Assembly: GCF_029892425.1 (NCBI RefSeq)
Contig: NZ_JARXWB010000015.1
Location: 62,001-126,000 of the forward strand
DNA from: Bradyrhizobium sp. BR13661
GTDB lineage: Bacteria > Pseudomonadota > Alphaproteobacteria > Rhizobiales > Xanthobacteraceae
DNA length: 64,000 nucleotides
Direction: 5' to 3'
The notes under the pieces are model-generated. The model saw only the letters and a list, made by a program, of their open reading frames with translations. It did not search any database and was not told the DNA's origin. Position numbers and translations under genes: made by a program. Each line of letters starts with the position of its first letter. Position 1 is the stretch's first letter. This document shows positions 50,773 through 62,379 of this stretch, piece after piece.

Positions 50773-51966
50773 TCAGCGCTCTTCGGCCTCCTCCACCTTC
50801 GAGCCCAGCGACACCGACTCCCACACCGCGACGACGATCATGATCACGCTTGTCGCGACCGAGAGCCAGAGCGGCGAGAGATCAGCGGCGAACCACCACA
50901 GCGCCGCGAGCGCGATGATGCCGATGCCGTGGGAGAGCTGGAGGAAACCGCGGATCGAGTGCTTGAACAGGATGGTGCCGACCAGGAACACCAGCGGACC
51001 ACCGATCGTGCTGACGATGGTGCGGACGTCGGAATGTCCGGTCGGGTGCTTCAGCACCAGCTCGTCCGAGACCGCGGTGAGAATGATGCCGGCGACGATC
51101 GGCATGTGCAGATAGGTGTAGGCCAGCCGCGCCACCCGGCCGGATTCGGCCGCTTTCGAGATCACCTCGGAGCCGGCTTCAGCGCCCTTGTGGAAATAGA
51201 CCCACCACATCGCGATGCTCCCGACAAGGCACGCGAGGAACGCCAGAATGTTGTCCGCGGTCCAGTTCAGCTCGGCGAAGGTCGCGCCGTTGACCACGAC
51301 GGCCTCGCCGAGTGCGATGATGATGAAACCGGCGCAGCGCTCGGCCATGTGGCCGCCTTCAACCGCCCAGGCCTCGACCGATGAGAAACCCAGCTTGGGC
51401 ACCCAGAAGCGCACGGCGGGCGAGACATATTCGATCGCAAGCGCAGCGATCCAGAACCACAGCCGCTCCTCGCCGTGCGCGAGGCCGCCTGATATCCACA
51501 ACACCGCGGAGCAGGACAGCCAGACCAGGATGCGGATCGCATTGTGCCGCACGGCGGTGCGATGGCGCGGGGTCGCAAGCAGCCAGAACGCGGTGCGTCC
51601 GACCTGCATGGCCGCGTAGGCGATGGCGAACCAGAGGCCGCGGCCATCGAAGGCCGTCGGGATTGTCGTCGACAGCACGAGGCCGCCCAGCATCATCAGG
51701 AAGATCAGGATGCGGACCGGCGTCAGGTCGGGGTTGAGCCAGTTGGTGACCCAGGCGGTGTAGACCCACACCCACCACACCGCCAGGAACAGCAGCGTGA
51801 CCTCGATCGCACCTGGGGGCGTGAAGTGGTTGAGCAGCGTGTGCGAGATCTGGGTGACGGCGAAGACGAAGACAAGGTCGAAGAACAGCTCGGCATTGGT
51901 GACGCGGCTGGGCTGGTTCGGCACGATGACGCGAAACATCGCGCCGCGTGGATTGTCCGCGGCCAT
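50773..51966 (-). CDS. ltrA: Low temperature requirement A (LtrA) family membrane protein
   Basis: 397 residues with about ten membrane helices. The opening RVTNAELFFDLVFVFAVTQISHTLL and HMAERCAGFIIIALGEAVV are LtrA family signatures. In Listeria the gene is needed for growth at low temperature, but the biochemical activity remains unclear. The 3' end is 12 bases from the convergent egtD stop. The symbol is by family only. Confidence 0.85.
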   Translation of the reverse strand: MAADNPRGAMFRVIVPNQPSRVTNAELFFDLVFVFAVTQISHTLLNHFTPPGAIEVTLLFLAVWWVWVYTAWVTNWLNPDLTPVRILIFLMMLGGLVLSTTIPTAFDGRGLWFAIAYAAMQVGRTAFWLLATPRHRTAVRHNAIRILVWLSCSAVLWISGGLAHGEERLWFWIAALAIEYVSPAVRFWVPKLGFSSVEAWAVEGGHMAERCAGFIIIALGEAVVVNGATFAELNWTADNILAFLACLVGSIAMWWVYFHKGAEAGSEVISKAAESGRVARLAYTYLHMPIVAGIILTAVSDELVLKHPTGHSDVRTIVSTIGGPLVFLVGTILFKHSIRGFLQLSHGIGIIALAALWWFAADLSPLWLSVATSVIMIVVAVWESVSLGSKVEEAEER

Positions 51967-52004
51967 TATCGTCCCCGTCGCGCGATCAGGTCACGTGCAA
52001 TCGA

Positions 52005-52241
52005 TCAAGTACCGGGCACGCCGGTTTGCAGCGCCAGCGCATGCAGGACGCCGCCCATCTGGCCCTGCAGGGACCGATAGACGATCTGATGCTGCTGGAC
52101 GCGGGACTTGCCGCGGAAGGATTCCGAGATCACGGTCGCGGCATAGTGGTCGCCATCGCCGGCGAGGTCACGGATGGTCACCTCGGCATCGGGGATTGCT
52201 GCCTTGATCATCGCCTCGATATCGTGGGCGTCCATGGGCAT
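52005..52241 (-). CDS. BolA/IbaG-family protein
   Basis: 78 residues. Core VTIRDLAGDGDHYAATVISESFRGKSRVQQHQIVYRSL is a BolA motif with the conserved His and the FxGxxxVxxHQxVY pattern. BolA proteins bind [2Fe-2S] clusters jointly with CGFS glutaredoxins, here GrxD encoded 4 kb away on the same strand. A GGAG ribosome site precedes the first ATG; a second ATG two codons on is also possible. Confidence 0.93.
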   Translation of the reverse strand: MPMDAHDIEAMIKAAIPDAEVTIRDLAGDGDHYAATVISESFRGKSRVQQHQIVYRSLQGQMGGVLHALALQTGVPGT

Positions 52242-52465
52242 TCGGGTCTTGCTCCTTGTGTCGGCTTAAAGCGTGTCGGTTTGCAGCCTCGGCGTCGAAT
52301 CGCTTGCCGGGGTCCGGATCCGTAAGGCCAAACGCGCCGGCAGGGCCAAACTTAGCGTGAACGGCCTTCTACGTCACGTCTTCAGGCACTATATCCCTGA
52401 TCCCATCAGGATAAAGGCACGACAAAGTGCCGCGCGCGGCAGGCTGATCGAAAAGGCGTGAAATC

Positions 52466-52825
52466 ATGAAGCTTCCAGGCCCCGACCACCCCATCACCAT
52501 CACCCAAAATCCCCGTCGCGTCCGCGTCACGGCGGGCGATATCGTGATCGCCGAGAGCACCAAGGCGCTGACGCTGAAAGAGGCCAGGTATCCGGCGGTG
52601 CAATATCTGCCGCGGGAAGACGCCAACATGGCGCTGCTGGAGCGCACCGGGCGCACCACCCACTGCCCCTACAAGGGCGACGCCAGCTATTTCAGCGTCA
52701 AGGCCGACGGCAAGACGCTCGATAACGCCATCTGGACCTACGAGACGCCCTTCCCCGCGATGACGGAAATATCAGGCCATCTCGCCTTCTATCCGGACAA
52801 GGTCAAGATCGAGGAAGTGGGCTGA
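52466..52825 (+). CDS. DUF427 domain protein
   Basis: 119 residues with the DUF427 pattern: NPRRVRVTAGDIVIAESTKAL, YLPREDANMALLERT, and HCPYKGDASYFSV with conserved His and Cys. The fold is a small beta barrel of unknown role. A weak ribosome site (AAGGCG) precedes the ATG. The gene is stand-alone, 224 bases after the divergent BolA start. Confidence 0.9.
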   Translation: MKLPGPDHPITITQNPRRVRVTAGDIVIAESTKALTLKEARYPAVQYLPREDANMALLERTGRTTHCPYKGDASYFSVKADGKTLDNAIWTYETPFPAMTEISGHLAFYPDKVKIEEVG

Positions 52826-52892
52826 GCTCGCTGGCGCTGTGACGCCGGGGCGATCATGAGGTCGCCTTCCTCCAATCGACACAAGGCACAAG

Positions 52893-53996
52893 ATGCCGCG
52901 CAAGGCCGCAAGACTGATTGGGGTCTCGTTGCTGGGATTGGTCGGCGTCCTCCTCTTGGTGGCCGCAGCCGGACTGGGCTTTCGTGCCTATCGCCAACAT
53001 CTTGCTGCCGAAATTCTTGCAATCCGTTCACCGAAGGCGATTCAGGAGGGCGCGTTCGTCGAAATCGGCGGCATCAGGCAATGGATTCAAATCCGCGGCG
53101 AGGATCGAGATAACCCGGTCCTGCTGTTTGTCCATGGCGGGCCTGGAGGATCCACTTTGGCGATCTCTTCGGGCTGGCGTCCCTGGGAAAAGCATTTCAC
53201 CGTCGTGCAGTGGGACCAGCGCGGCGCCGGCCGTACTTATGGCGCGGCTGGAGAGACGCTCGCTCCAACCATGACGCTCGAGCGCATGACGCAGGATGGC
53301 GTCGAGCTGGCCGAATACCTGCGAAGCCATCTGCACAAGGACAAGATTGTCCTGGTCGGGCATTCCTGGGGATCGTTCCTGGGCATTCACATCGTCAAGC
53401 AGCGCCCCGATCTGTTTTATGCCTATGTCGGCACGGGACAGGTGGTCGGCAGGCTGACGTTCGAGAAGCAATTCGAGATCACGATCGCGCATCTGCAAGC
53501 GTTGGCGCAGTCGGCTGGCAACAGCGAGGCCCATGCGGAATTGGCGCCAATCGTCGCGCGGCCTCTGATCAGTCCGCAAAATCGACTGGTAGCGGACAAG
53601 TGGAGCAAAGCGCTGGGGCTACCCTCCATCGAGAGCGTCCAGTTGACGGGTCCCATCCCGCCCCCGTTCATGCCGGATTTCTCGCTGCTGGACTGGTACA
53701 ACTGGCGCAAAGGCATGGCCTTCTCCGCAAAATATCTGCGCGGACGAGAGGGCCCCATGTTCAAGCGCGACGTCGCCTCACTGGGACTCGCGTTTTCGAT
53801 TCCGGTGATTTTCATCGAGGGAGATACGGACTACAACACACCGGCCGGGCCGGCCGAAGAACTGTTCAATCAGATCACGGCTCCTCATAAGGAATTTGTC
53901 TGGGTGCGCGGCGGGAGCCATTTCATTCCGTTCGAGCGTCCGGACGAGTTTCTGGCGGAACTGGTCACCCATGTGAGACCGCTCGCGGGGAATTGA
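52893..53996 (+). CDS. Alpha/beta hydrolase, proline iminopeptidase-like
   Basis: 367 residues. An N-terminal hydrophobic helix (LIGVSLLGLVGVLLLVAAAGLGF) probably anchors it in the membrane, with the enzyme outside. The oxyanion motif HGGPGGS, nucleophile GHSWGS, acid EGDTDYNTP and His in GGSHFI form the S33-type triad. It resembles prolyl aminopeptidases or related hydrolases. Substrate unknown. Confidence 0.88.
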   Translation: MPRKAARLIGVSLLGLVGVLLLVAAAGLGFRAYRQHLAAEILAIRSPKAIQEGAFVEIGGIRQWIQIRGEDRDNPVLLFVHGGPGGSTLAISSGWRPWEKHFTVVQWDQRGAGRTYGAAGETLAPTMTLERMTQDGVELAEYLRSHLHKDKIVLVGHSWGSFLGIHIVKQRPDLFYAYVGTGQVVGRLTFEKQFEITIAHLQALAQSAGNSEAHAELAPIVARPLISPQNRLVADKWSKALGLPSIESVQLTGPIPPPFMPDFSLLDWYNWRKGMAFSAKYLRGREGPMFKRDVASLGLAFSIPVIFIEGDTDYNTPAGPAEELFNQITAPHKEFVWVRGGSHFIPFERPDEFLAELVTHVRPLAGN

Positions 53997-54014
53997 GGCC
54001 GGCGCGGTGTCCGG

Positions 54015-54188
54015 CTACGCCCTGAAGATCGTGAGCCCGAGGATAAGTAACACCAGGAAGATCACGACGAAGACATAGAACAGGAAGCGGGCGATGTCGG
54101 CGGAAGCGGCCGAAATGCCGGTGAAGCCGAGCACACCGGCCACGATCGAGATCAGCAGGAATATCAGGGCCCATTTCAAGATCGTCAT
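54015..54188 (-). CDS. DUF1328/YtjA-like two-helix membrane protein
   Basis: 57 residues from the ATG giving MTILKWALIFLLISIVAGVL, with GGAG upstream; an ATG eight codons earlier is possible. Two helices (ILKWALIFLLISIVAGVLGF and FLFYVFVVIFLVLLILGLTIF) joined by TGISAASADIA match the small DUF1328 family, often induced by stress. The function is unknown. Confidence 0.9.
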   Translation of the reverse strand: MTILKWALIFLLISIVAGVLGFTGISAASADIARFLFYVFVVIFLVLLILGLTIFRA

Positions 54189-54372
54189 TGCCAGCTCCGC
54201 AACATTGGCCATTGCAAGCGATGGCCTCTCAGCCGTATCGGAAACCCTAACCGCGTTGTGCGGAACTGGTTCCTAAAGGCACGACGGAAGCTTGTTGCGG
54301 CACAAACTGCGCTTGCTGAATCGGGTTCCCGGCGGCAAGGTCCGCGAGGAGAGAAAGGCGACTGGGGCTGCC

Positions 54373-55563
54373 ATGACGACGATGTCACATTCTGCGACGA
54401 TGGGCGCAGAGACGCATGCCGAGCCAAAGGTCAAGACGCGCAATTTATCGCTCGACCGCGCCCGCACCTTCCTGACACTGGTGGTGCTGCTGCATCACGC
54501 TGTCATTCCCTATACCTATTTCGGCCACACCGACCCGAAGTTCTTCTTCGGCTTCGACATGATCGTGCTGGCAACCGACAGCTTCTTCATGGCGATGTTC
54601 TTCTTCCTGTCGGGGCTGTTCGCGTGGTCGGGAATCGCTCGCAAGGGGCCGGCGAGCTATTTGGCAGACCGCGTCCGTCGGCTCGGCATCCCGTTCGTGA
54701 TCTGCGCATTCACAGTCATTCCCCTCGCGTACTACGCCATCTCGTTGCGGAATAATCCCGAGATCGGCTTTTCAGAGTTCTGGTGGACCACGATCATTAA
54801 AGGGCCGTGGCCATCAGGGCCGATCTGGTTCTTGTGGGTTTTGTTCGCGTTCGACCTGGTCGCATGCCTGCTGTACCGGCTGTCGCCCAACCTGCTCGAC
54901 CCGATTAACCGCCTCTCGGTGCGCGGACGGCGCCGGCCCGCCGAATTCTTCGCGGTCATGCTGGCCGTCAGCGCCGCGTTCTATGTCCCCGGGCTGATGT
55001 ATTTCGGACCAAGCAACTGGTTCGAGTTCGGGCCGTTTTCGGTCCAGCATGGGCGCGTCATGCTGTATGCGACCTACTTCTTTTTCGGCGCCGGCATCGG
55101 CGTTGCCAGTATGGATCGCGGCCTGCTCTCGGCTGAGGGCAGAATGGCGAAGGTCAGCTGGGAGTGGTTGATCCTGGCCATCGTGCCGTATTGCATGCTG
55201 TGGGTGCTGATTTTCATCAAGCGGGAGATCTTGGGGAATCCGTCGCCGCTGCCGAACTGGTATGAAGGAACTTACGCTGTCTTCGTGACCATCTTCAGCG
55301 TGGCCATCATGTTTCTGATCCTGGCCTTCTTTCAGCGGTTCAGGCAGTCAGGTTCGGCCAGGCTGCTCGATCCGATGCAGTCTGCCGCCTTCGGCATGTT
55401 TTTGGTGCACTATCCGATCACGCTGTGGCTGCAATACTGGCTGTTCGACTACGATTTGCCTGCAATCGTGAAGGCTCTCACAGTGTTCGTGCTGACGGTG
55501 ATTTTCAGCTGGGCCGTGACCGCAGCGTTGCGGACAATTCCCGGCGCGAAGCAGGTATTGTAG
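54373..55563 (+). CDS. Acyltransferase 3 family integral membrane protein
   Basis: 396 residues from the ATG giving MTTMSHSATMGAE. About ten helices; the family opening LSLDRARTFLTLVVLLHHAVIPYTYF carries the catalytic-type His, and SFFMAMFFFLSGLFAW follows. Such proteins transfer acyl groups to polysaccharides, glucans or lipids at the inner membrane. The sequence resembles the OpgC branch, but no opg genes are near. The start is uncertain because the ribosome site is weak. Confidence 0.87.
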   Translation: MTTMSHSATMGAETHAEPKVKTRNLSLDRARTFLTLVVLLHHAVIPYTYFGHTDPKFFFGFDMIVLATDSFFMAMFFFLSGLFAWSGIARKGPASYLADRVRRLGIPFVICAFTVIPLAYYAISLRNNPEIGFSEFWWTTIIKGPWPSGPIWFLWVLFAFDLVACLLYRLSPNLLDPINRLSVRGRRRPAEFFAVMLAVSAAFYVPGLMYFGPSNWFEFGPFSVQHGRVMLYATYFFFGAGIGVASMDRGLLSAEGRMAKVSWEWLILAIVPYCMLWVLIFIKREILGNPSPLPNWYEGTYAVFVTIFSVAIMFLILAFFQRFRQSGSARLLDPMQSAAFGMFLVHYPITLWLQYWLFDYDLPAIVKALTVFVLTVIFSWAVTAALRTIPGAKQVL

Positions 55564-55580
55564 GGCATGCCCTCTTTACT

Positions 55581-55616
55581 CGTCATTGCGGGCCAGCGGG
55601 CTGGCTTGCAATGACG
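55581..55616. repeat. Perfect palindrome between two convergent genes
   Basis: CGTCATTGC and GCAATGACG enclose an inner inverted pair GCCAGC/GCTGGC around GGG. Together they make a long hairpin between the acyltransferase and purL ends. The ends resemble those of the elements at 5209 and 43682 (CGTCATT). It may work as a two-way terminator. Confidence 0.65.
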
Positions 55617-55633
55617 GAGAACTCGGGAGCGGC

Positions 55634-57844
<2,211 letters not shown>

Positions 57845-58029
57845 GGCTTCAGGGGCTTTCGGCGGGCGTTTGGCCGTTCTTAGGAAGATCGGGGGCTCAC
57901 GAAAAGCCCTTTATGGCGCATTTTCCCGCTGTCCCACGTTTTGCAAGGTGGGTCGGCGGGAACGGGAATTGCAAGGCGCTGACGGATCGGATTTAAGGGC
58001 TAAAGACCCGTAATTGAAGGCCCATTTCC

Positions 58030-58509
58030 TTGCACGAATTGACCAAAGTCCCCGCAACCCGCCGCCCCGACCTGCATGTCGCCACCGAGGGCGAGTTCAC
58101 GGGCTGGCGGACCTGGATTCGCGACAGTTTTGAGAGCCATATCGGCCCGTTCTGGCACAAGATCGAGGACGACGGCAGCGTCCACTGCGCCTTCCGGGTC
58201 GAGAAAAAGCACCTCAATGGCTCCGCCAACGTCCATGGCGGCTGCTTCATGGCCTTCGCGGATTATTGCCTGTTTGCGATTGCCACCCACGAGCTGGACG
58301 GCCCGGCCGTGACCACCAATTTCGCCTGCGATTTCCTCGACGCGGCCCGCGAGGGCGAGCTGGTCGAATGCACCGGCGAAGTCTCCCGCGCCGGCGGCTC
58401 GCTGATCTTCCTGCGCGGCAGGCTGACCTCGGCCGGCCGGCCGCTATTCACCTTCTCCGGCACGATCAAGCGGGTGAAGCGGAAGCCGGCCCTGAAGGCA
58501 AACGCATAG
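58030..58509 (+). CDS. PaaI-family (hotdog) thioesterase
   Basis: 159 residues from a TTG with AAGG upstream. Hotdog fold core: KHLNGSANVHGGCFMAFADYCLFAIA, with HGG and the acidic position typical of PaaI thioesterases, followed by VTTNFACDFLDAAREGELVE. It likely hydrolyses an acyl-CoA. The gene is divergent from purL across 185 bases and just precedes an EamA transporter gene. Substrate unknown. Confidence 0.88.
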   Translation: MHELTKVPATRRPDLHVATEGEFTGWRTWIRDSFESHIGPFWHKIEDDGSVHCAFRVEKKHLNGSANVHGGCFMAFADYCLFAIATHELDGPAVTTNFACDFLDAAREGELVECTGEVSRAGGSLIFLRGRLTSAGRPLFTFSGTIKRVKRKPALKANA

Positions 58510-58569
58510 CGCTTCCCTTTTCGCGCCCCCTCGCCCAGACTTGTCGACAGCGCGGGGAGCAGTAACAAG

Positions 58570-59529
58570 GTGCCGCAGAGCACGTCGCCAGGCCGCACGG
58601 CGGCCATAACGCCATCATCGCCGTCCATGCCCTCCACCGGCGCGCGCAACTGGCGCGATTACGCGCTGCTATTCGCGCTCGCCTGCTGCTGGAGCTCGAC
58701 CTACCCCCTGGCGAAGCTCGCGCTTCCCACGATCCCGCCCATCACCTTCATCTCGGTGCGCTCGCTGATTGCGGCCGCCTTCCTGTTCGCCATCCTGTGG
58801 ATGCGCGGCGTCAAGGTTCCGACCGACCTCAAGGCCTGGAAGCTGTTCGCGACCCAGCAGCTGATCAACTCCACGGTCCCGTTCCTGGTCATCACCTGGT
58901 CGCAGCAATATGTGCCGGCGTCCAACACGGTGGTGCTGGCCTCGACGACGCCGATCTTCGCCTTCCTGATCACCTCGTTGATCACCCGGCACGAGCCGGC
59001 GACGCTGCTCAAGCTCGTGGGCGCGATCCTCGGCTTCGCCGGCACCACCGCCATCATCGGGCTCGACGCGCTGCACGGCTTCGGCAGCGACATCATCGCG
59101 GAGATCGCGATCCTGCTCGCCACCATCTCCTTTGCCTGCGCGACGATCTTCGGTCTCAGGCTCTCCGACTACGATCCGATGGTGGTCGCGGCCGGCTCGC
59201 TGCTGTTCGGCGGCCTCGTGCTGCTGCCGCCGTCCTTGATCATCGACCAGCCCTGGACGCTGCATCCGACACCTCAGGCGATTATCTCCACCATCGTCAT
59301 GGGCATCGTCTCCAGCGCGCTCGGCTTGATGCTGTTCTACATGTGCCTCGGCCGGCTCGGCACGCTGACGACCAATGCGCAGGGATATTTGCGCATTCCG
59401 ATCGGCGTCGCGCTGTCGGTGCTGCTGCTCGGCGAAAGCGTGCCGTCGAACCTGGTGCTGGGCTTGCTGCTGGTGATGGCCGGCGTCGCGGCGATGACGG
59501 TGCCGGCGGAACGGCTGAAGCTGCGCTAG
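58570..59529 (+). CDS. EamA/DMT-family transporter
   Basis: 319 residues from a GTG; an ATG 19 codons later gives a plausible shorter form. Ten helices in two EamA repeats, starting YALLFALACCWSSTYPLAKLAL and later IVMGIVSSALGLMLFYMCL. Such carriers move metabolites, often amino acids or their derivatives, out of the cell. Its last four bases overlap the convergent tetratricopeptide gene. Confidence 0.88.
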   Translation: MPQSTSPGRTAAITPSSPSMPSTGARNWRDYALLFALACCWSSTYPLAKLALPTIPPITFISVRSLIAAAFLFAILWMRGVKVPTDLKAWKLFATQQLINSTVPFLVITWSQQYVPASNTVVLASTTPIFAFLITSLITRHEPATLLKLVGAILGFAGTTAIIGLDALHGFGSDIIAEIAILLATISFACATIFGLRLSDYDPMVVAAGSLLFGGLVLLPPSLIIDQPWTLHPTPQAIISTIVMGIVSSALGLMLFYMCLGRLGTLTTNAQGYLRIPIGVALSVLLLGESVPSNLVLGLLLVMAGVAAMTVPAERLKLR

Positions 59530-60266
59530 CCTGCGCTGAGCTGCTTCTCCGCGATCGAGAGCCATTCAGCCTGCGCCTCGCGCAGATATTTTGGCGCGCG
59601 GCGCATCTGGATCAGCAGCTCGTTGAAGACCAAGCGCGCCTCGGCGGTGCGGCCGACCATCTGCAGCAGCATGCCGTAGCGCACCCGCGCTTCGGCACCG
59701 GGGAAGTAGCCGGCGACGGCGTGAAATTCCTCCAGCGCCTCATCGAGGCGGCCGACCTCGGCGAGCGCGCGGGCATAGAGCAGATGCGCGTCGGCGGAAT
59801 CGAAGTCCGGCCATTGCTTCTGGAGATCGTCGAGCGTCGCAAGCGCATCGGCCGGGCGTTTGGCGGCAAACACGGCCTGCGCCTTTCGAAGCGCGTAGAC
59901 GGGATCGTGCCCCATCGGCAGCTTCAGGATGTGATCGTAATGCTGCTCGGCTTCAGCGAACCGGCCAATATTCGCGCACTCTTCGGCAAGCGCCGCGCGG
60001 TTGGTGATGGTGTCCGTGCCCGCCAACCGGTCGGACAGCTCGCGATAGCGCTTCTCCGGATCGAGCCTGTTGGCGACGCGCCGGCGCGCCTGACGTGCGC
60101 CCGGGCTGGAGAACCATTCCGGGACAAGTTCGACCGCGATATAGGCCAGCGCGCCGACCATCGGGACCATCAGGATGATGAAGGCCCAGGGCTGCAGCCG
60201 CCCGGTGCGCGAAGCGTGATAGATCAGCGTGATATCGAGCAGCAGAACGACCAAAGCGACGGGCAT
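59526..60266 (-). CDS. Membrane-anchored tetratricopeptide repeat protein
   Basis: 246 residues. Two N-terminal helices (VALVVLLLDITLIY and WAFIILMVPMVGALAYIAVELV) are followed by TPR-like repeats from about residue 85 (RAALAEECANIGRFAEAEQHYDHIL, ALATLDDLQKQWPDFDSADAHLLYARALAEVGRLDEALEEF, RYGMLLQMVGRTAEARLVFNELL). The arrangement suits a membrane-bound scaffold. Partners are unknown. Confidence 0.85.
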   Translation of the reverse strand: MPVALVVLLLDITLIYHASRTGRLQPWAFIILMVPMVGALAYIAVELVPEWFSSPGARQARRRVANRLDPEKRYRELSDRLAGTDTITNRAALAEECANIGRFAEAEQHYDHILKLPMGHDPVYALRKAQAVFAAKRPADALATLDDLQKQWPDFDSADAHLLYARALAEVGRLDEALEEFHAVAGYFPGAEARVRYGMLLQMVGRTAEARLVFNELLIQMRRAPKYLREAQAEWLSIAEKQLSAG

Positions 60267-60454
60267 GTGACATCCACGAGCACAACGACAGCGCAGGCTT
60301 CCTGATATCGCAACTGATGCGATGAGACAACTTTGAGTTGCTCATATCCGCAGGATGCAGCGACGCAGAAGGCGCGCCTTGATGGCGACGAGGAGTCAGT
60401 CGTCTCAAACGCGATGGAGGTTCACTAGGCCCAACGCCTCTAAGGCTTGGGCCG

Positions 60455-61429
60455 CTATGGCTTGGCGTCGTCCGCCAGCAATTTCCGGTACTTCTCGACG
60501 TCGCGCGTCACCAGCTGCTGGAGCAGCTCCGGCGTATGCTCATTGTCGTTGGGGGCAACCGTCGACAGGTCAGCAAAACGCTTCTTCACCGCGTCGGTTT
60601 CCACGGCCGTGCGCGCGGCCGCATTCAGCTTGGCGATGATATCAGGCGGTGTGCCCTTGGGCGCGAACAGGCCGTTCCAGCCCTGTGCCTCGAATTCGGG
60701 CAATCCGGCCTCCGTGGACGTCGGCAGGTCAGGCAGTGTCGCAAGCCGCACCGTCGAACCGACCACGAGCCCCTTCACCAGCTTCTCGTTGATCGACTGC
60801 GACACCGACGCTGCCGCGTCACAGACGCCGTCAATCTGGCTGCCGATCGCATCCGTCAACGCAGGCGATGCGCCACGATAACCGACCAAGGTCGCGTCGA
60901 TCCCGGCGGCCGTCACAAAACTCTTGCAGATGAGGTAGTTCGAGGAACCGACGCCGGCATGGCCGAGATTGATCTTGCCCGGATTGGCCTTGGCATAGGC
61001 GATGAACTCTTTGAGATCCTTCGCCGGGAAATCCTTGCGCAGCGCGATGATGCCGAACGTCTTCGCAACCATCGCGATCGGCGCGAAGGAATCGGGCGTG
61101 AACGGCAGCTTCGGATAGATCGTGTAGGTCGCGGCGTTGGTGCCGGCATTGCCGATCGCAATGGTGTAGCCGTCAGGCTCGGACCGGGAGGCGCGCGCCA
61201 GCGCGGTCGAGCCGCCGGCACCCGCGACATTCTCGATCACGATGGATTGGCCGAGCGCGATGCCCATCTGCTCGGCGACCGTGCGCGCGATCACGTCCGA
61301 CGTGCCGCCGGCCGCGAACGGCACGATCATGGTGATCGGACGCTTGGGGAAGTCCTGCGCGAACGCAGCCGTCGCAAACGACATCGCCGCGAGCGCGACG
61401 AGCGCACGCTTCACCACGGCAGAAATCAC
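60455..61429 (-). CDS. Bug-type tripartite tricarboxylate transporter substrate-binding protein
   Basis: 324 residues from a GTG that overlaps the purQ stop by three bases. The signal peptide ends TAAFA before QDFPKRPITMIVPFAAGGTSD, the typical opening of Bug proteins. Other marks are GNAGTNAATYTIYPKLPF and INLGHAGVGSSNYL. It binds a carboxylate in the periplasm; no membrane partner genes (tctBA) are near, so it is an orphan receptor. Attachment to a purine operon is unusual. Confidence 0.92.
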   Translation of the reverse strand: MISAVVKRALVALAAMSFATAAFAQDFPKRPITMIVPFAAGGTSDVIARTVAEQMGIALGQSIVIENVAGAGGSTALARASRSEPDGYTIAIGNAGTNAATYTIYPKLPFTPDSFAPIAMVAKTFGIIALRKDFPAKDLKEFIAYAKANPGKINLGHAGVGSSNYLICKSFVTAAGIDATLVGYRGASPALTDAIGSQIDGVCDAAASVSQSINEKLVKGLVVGSTVRLATLPDLPTSTEAGLPEFEAQGWNGLFAPKGTPPDIIAKLNAAARTAVETDAVKKRFADLSTVAPNDNEHTPELLQQLVTRDVEKYRKLLADDAKP

Positions 61430-62127
61430 GCGGCCTTTTCCAGATGCGCGGTCAGGCCCGCGAACAGGCCGCGGCCGTCGGTGCAGCCCATGATGTCTTC
61501 GACGTGGTTTTCCGGATGCGGCATCATGCCGAGCACGTTGCCCTTGTCGTTGACGAGGCCCGCGATCGAATGCGCCGCGCCATTGATGTTGCTGATATCG
61601 TCGACCATGCCATCGGCCGAACAGTAGCGATAGAGCACGCGCCCCTCGCCTTCGATGCGCTTGATGGTCTCTTCATCCGCCTCGTAATTGCCCTCGCCAT
61701 GGGCGACGGGCACGCGGATCACCTGGCCAGCATTGTAGCCGCGGGTGAACGGCGTGTCGGAGCGCTCGACGCGCAGATGCACGTCCTTGCAGATGAATTT
61801 CAGCCGCGCATTGCGCATCAGCACGCCGGGCAGCAGGCCGGATTCGCAGAGGATCTGGAAACCGTTGCAGACGCCGAGGACGAGGCCACCCTTGGCCGCA
61901 TAGTCGCGCACCGCATCCATCACCGGCGCCCGCGCCGCAATCGCACCACAGCGCAGATAATCGCCGTAGGAGAAGCCGCCGGGCACGACGACGAGGTCGG
62001 TGCCAGCAGGCAGCGACGTCTCGGCGTGCCACACCATCGCAGGCTCGTGGCCGGAGATCAGCTTCAGCGCGCGCGCCATGTCGCGCTCGCGATTGATACC
62101 GGGGAAGACGAGGATGGCGGCTTTCAT
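61426..62127 (-). CDS. purQ: Phosphoribosylformylglycinamidine synthase, glutaminase subunit PurQ
   Basis: 233 residues, class I glutamine amidotransferase. Nucleophile Cys in LGVCNGFQIL and the His in MMPHPENHVED complete the triad. It feeds ammonia to PurL. The ATG overlaps the purS stop by one base, and the stop overlaps the Bug-type gene. Length is normal. Confidence 0.97.
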   Translation of the reverse strand: MKAAILVFPGINRERDMARALKLISGHEPAMVWHAETSLPAGTDLVVVPGGFSYGDYLRCGAIAARAPVMDAVRDYAAKGGLVLGVCNGFQILCESGLLPGVLMRNARLKFICKDVHLRVERSDTPFTRGYNAGQVIRVPVAHGEGNYEADEETIKRIEGEGRVLYRYCSADGMVDDISNINGAAHSIAGLVNDKGNVLGMMPHPENHVEDIMGCTDGRGLFAGLTAHLEKAA

Positions 62128-62366
62128 CAGAGCAGCTCGACCCGATAATTCTCGATCACGGTGTTGGCGAGCAGCTTGTCGGCGGCGTCCTTCAGCGCGG
62201 CTTCGGCCTTGGCCTTGTCGGCGCCGGCGAGCTCGATGTCGAACACCTTGCCCTGGCGCACGCTGGCGACGCCGTCGACGCCGAGCGACTTCAGCGCGCC
62301 TTCGATGGCCTTGCCTTGCGGATCGAGGATACCCGTCTTCAGGGTAACGGTCACACGTGCCTTCAC
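62127..62366 (-). CDS. purS: Phosphoribosylformylglycinamidine synthase subunit PurS
   Basis: 79 residues from a GTG with GAGG upstream. It begins MKARVTVTLKTGILDPQGKAIEGAL and includes SLGVDGVASVRQGKVFDIEL, the standard PurS pattern. PurS bridges PurL and PurQ. It lies 13 bases after purC and overlaps purQ by one base, so purC-S-Q form one transcript. Confidence 0.97.
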   Translation of the reverse strand: MKARVTVTLKTGILDPQGKAIEGALKSLGVDGVASVRQGKVFDIELAGADKAKAEAALKDAADKLLANTVIENYRVELL

Positions 62367-62379
62367 GTCGATAATCCTC

